The position numbers were made by a program, and so were the translations under genes. From Tumebacillus algifaecis (GTDB lineage: Bacteria; Bacillota; Bacilli; Tumebacillales; Tumebacillaceae): a stretch of DNA of 64,000 nucleotides. Below, piece by piece: positions 63,115-64,000 of the stretch (the first letter of the stretch is position 1; each line of letters starts with the position of its first letter). Under the pieces are notes generated by a model. That model had not been told where the DNA came from. It saw only the letters and a program-made list of their open reading frames with translations, and searched no databases. The DNA is taken from contig NZ_CP022657.1 in NCBI RefSeq assembly GCF_002243515.1, positions 3,829,501-3,893,500 on the forward strand, read 5' to 3'.

Positions 63115-63669
63115 ATCATATTCCTCCTAGATCTGTGATTTCATTCATAGTTGAAAAAGTAACATAACAAATCATTCGTCATAAACGCAAGTGTAAGTAT
63201 ATATTTTGTTACAAGATTCGTCAACTAAAATTTCCCAAATAGATAAACCATGTATAAACTTTTCAACACCTTACAAAATCTTTCTTTCCCAAGCGCTCTT
63301 CACCCACATTTTTCTTTTGGCCCCGCTGCTATTCATAAAAAACGTACTGTTCGTTGATCAAAATGAAATTCGCTACACAATCAAATGGCTTGCGATTCGA
63401 CTGTGAGGAAGAGTTGCAAAGCTGAACACGACCGCTGAAAATAAATATGAACTCGTCTGATGGGCGACAAAATGCATCTTCGTTCATGTCCATCATCTCA
63501 TAATATAGAGGCTAATGCGTTTTCGTCCGCACTACTTCGATCAAGCACTCGAAGCGTTTACAAACGACAGACAATTCCCTTGCGCAAACATCCCGATTCT
63601 GAATGGCTGTGAAAACACGAATTTGCATCCCCGCCCTTTGCAATTGCAAAGAGGGTTATACGAATACGT
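63115..63669. other. Gene-free region
   Basis: About 555 bases, AT-rich up to 63420. It contains the leader of the exported CxxC gene and a 22-base near-palindrome (63636-63657, CCCTTTGCAA / TTGCAAAGAGGG) just downstream of the GNAT stop. A plus-strand open frame at 63206-63406 has no ribosome site or coding character. No RNA gene seen. Confidence 0.5.
63636..63657. other. Near-palindrome after the GNAT gene
   Basis: CCCTTTGCAATTGCAAAGaGGG; lies 12 bases after the GNAT stop (minus strand). No T-run, so a terminator role is doubtful. Confidence 0.35.
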
Positions 63670-63999
63670 TTACAACGGCAGACGGTAATAGCCGAACGCT
63701 GTGGTCAGCTCAAACCCGATCGATTGATAGAGCCCGAGCGCTTTGCGGTTTTCGGTTGCTACCTCGAGCGCATGGCGCGAACGTCCCGCCGCCTGTAGCC
63801 GATTGACCAGCGTCCAGAGGATATAGCGCCCATATCCTTTGCCGCGCTGCTCTGGCTCAACGACGAATCCGTAGTAAAATGCGGTATCCGCCTCACTTAA
63901 ACTGATCGAGATCGCGGCGATCTGCCGACCCTCGACGACCCCAAGGTAGACCTGGCGGTTCGGGTTGTTCAAGTCGTTGGCGATGTTGTCTCGCATGTC
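63670..63999 (-). CDS. GNAT-family N-acetyltransferase, N-terminus beyond window
   Basis: At least 110 residues; the frame is still open at the window end, so the Met codon at 63996 need not be the start. Acetyl-CoA binding motif EPEQRGKGYGRYILWTLVNR, followed by HALEVATENRKALGLYQSIGFE and a final GYYRLPL, as in RimI-like GNAT enzymes. Substrate not predictable. Confidence 0.88.
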   Translation of the reverse strand, partial: DMRDNIANDLNNPNRQVYLGVVEGRQIAAISISLSEADTAFYYGFVVEPEQRGKGYGRYILWTLVNRLQAAGRSRHALEVATENRKALGLYQSIGFELTTAFGYYRLPL

Positions 64000-64000
64000 A

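Noticed and set aside
63206-63406. 66-codon plus-strand frame in an AT-rich gap
   Set aside because: No ribosome site, no coding signature, no recognised similarity.

Overview
The window reads as chromosome of a spore-forming, moderately GC-rich member of the Bacillota (order Bacillales/Alicyclobacillales). An Alicyclobacillaceae such as Tumebacillus is my best guess, inferred from gene content and not from a database match. Supporting clues are the cggR-gap-pgk-tpiA-gpmI-eno-secG-esterase-rnr-smpB-ssrA order, the rapZ-yvcK-whiA-HPr cluster, a tricistronic gerA-type germination operon with a plausible sigma-G promoter, ComER, YdjO next to a cold-shock gene, GTG/TTG starts behind strong Shine-Dalgarno sequences, and many rho-independent terminators.

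Layout. 1-4.7 kb: anaerobic-type cobalamin genes on the minus strand (cbiX, cut by the window edge; a cbiH60-type fusion; cobT; cobO), with two cobalamin riboswitches each followed by a terminator hairpin. 5-10.6 kb: assorted housekeeping genes (serine hydrolase, SRAP protein, hydroxyacyl-CoA dehydrogenase, YdjO, Csp, YbaK). 10.6-15.8 kb: a decayed prophage or integrative element ending at the 3' end of the tmRNA gene. It holds two intact tail genes, several frameshifted genes, a degenerate tRNA-Arg, two small secreted proteins, a 41-residue single-span peptide and the C-terminal remains of a serine recombinase. 15.8-29.2 kb: ssrA, smpB, rnr, esterase, secG, the glycolytic operon with its regulator CggR, and rpoN. 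The last 17 codons of pgk, stop included, are tandemly repeated four times.

29.2-41.5 kb: comER, thiD, tRNA-Arg(CCG), and a secreted-protein island: two paralogous TPR-like exported proteins, the second carrying a cysteine-rich SleB-like domain, followed by a membrane-anchored DsbA-like protein. Then come an LtaS-type enzyme, a family-5 uracil-DNA glycosylase, an exported copper-amine-oxidase-N/ankyrin protein, small membrane proteins and an unrecognised protein with an internal duplication. 41.5-53.3 kb: HPr at the crh locus, whiA, yvcK, rapZ, a chemoreceptor, selB, trxB, a TPR protein with a C-terminal helix-turn-helix, and prs. 53.3-64 kb: rubrerythrin plus DUF3501, glutathione peroxidase, the gerA operon, then a minus-strand group made of a small exported CxxC protein and an ABC system whose large permease carries a soluble domain with a degenerate metallopeptidase-like motif, and a GNAT enzyme cut by the window end.

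How the parts work together: the cobalamin genes are under B12 feedback; the central operon supplies lower glycolysis under CggR; SmpB, tmRNA and RNase R form the trans-translation quality-control set; RapZ, YvcK, WhiA and HPr form the conserved carbon/cell-envelope regulatory cluster. The less ordinary material is the TPR/SleB-like/DsbA-like set, the duplicated-domain protein, the ABC/CxxC-protein group, the pgk 3'-end repeats and the ssrA-linked element.
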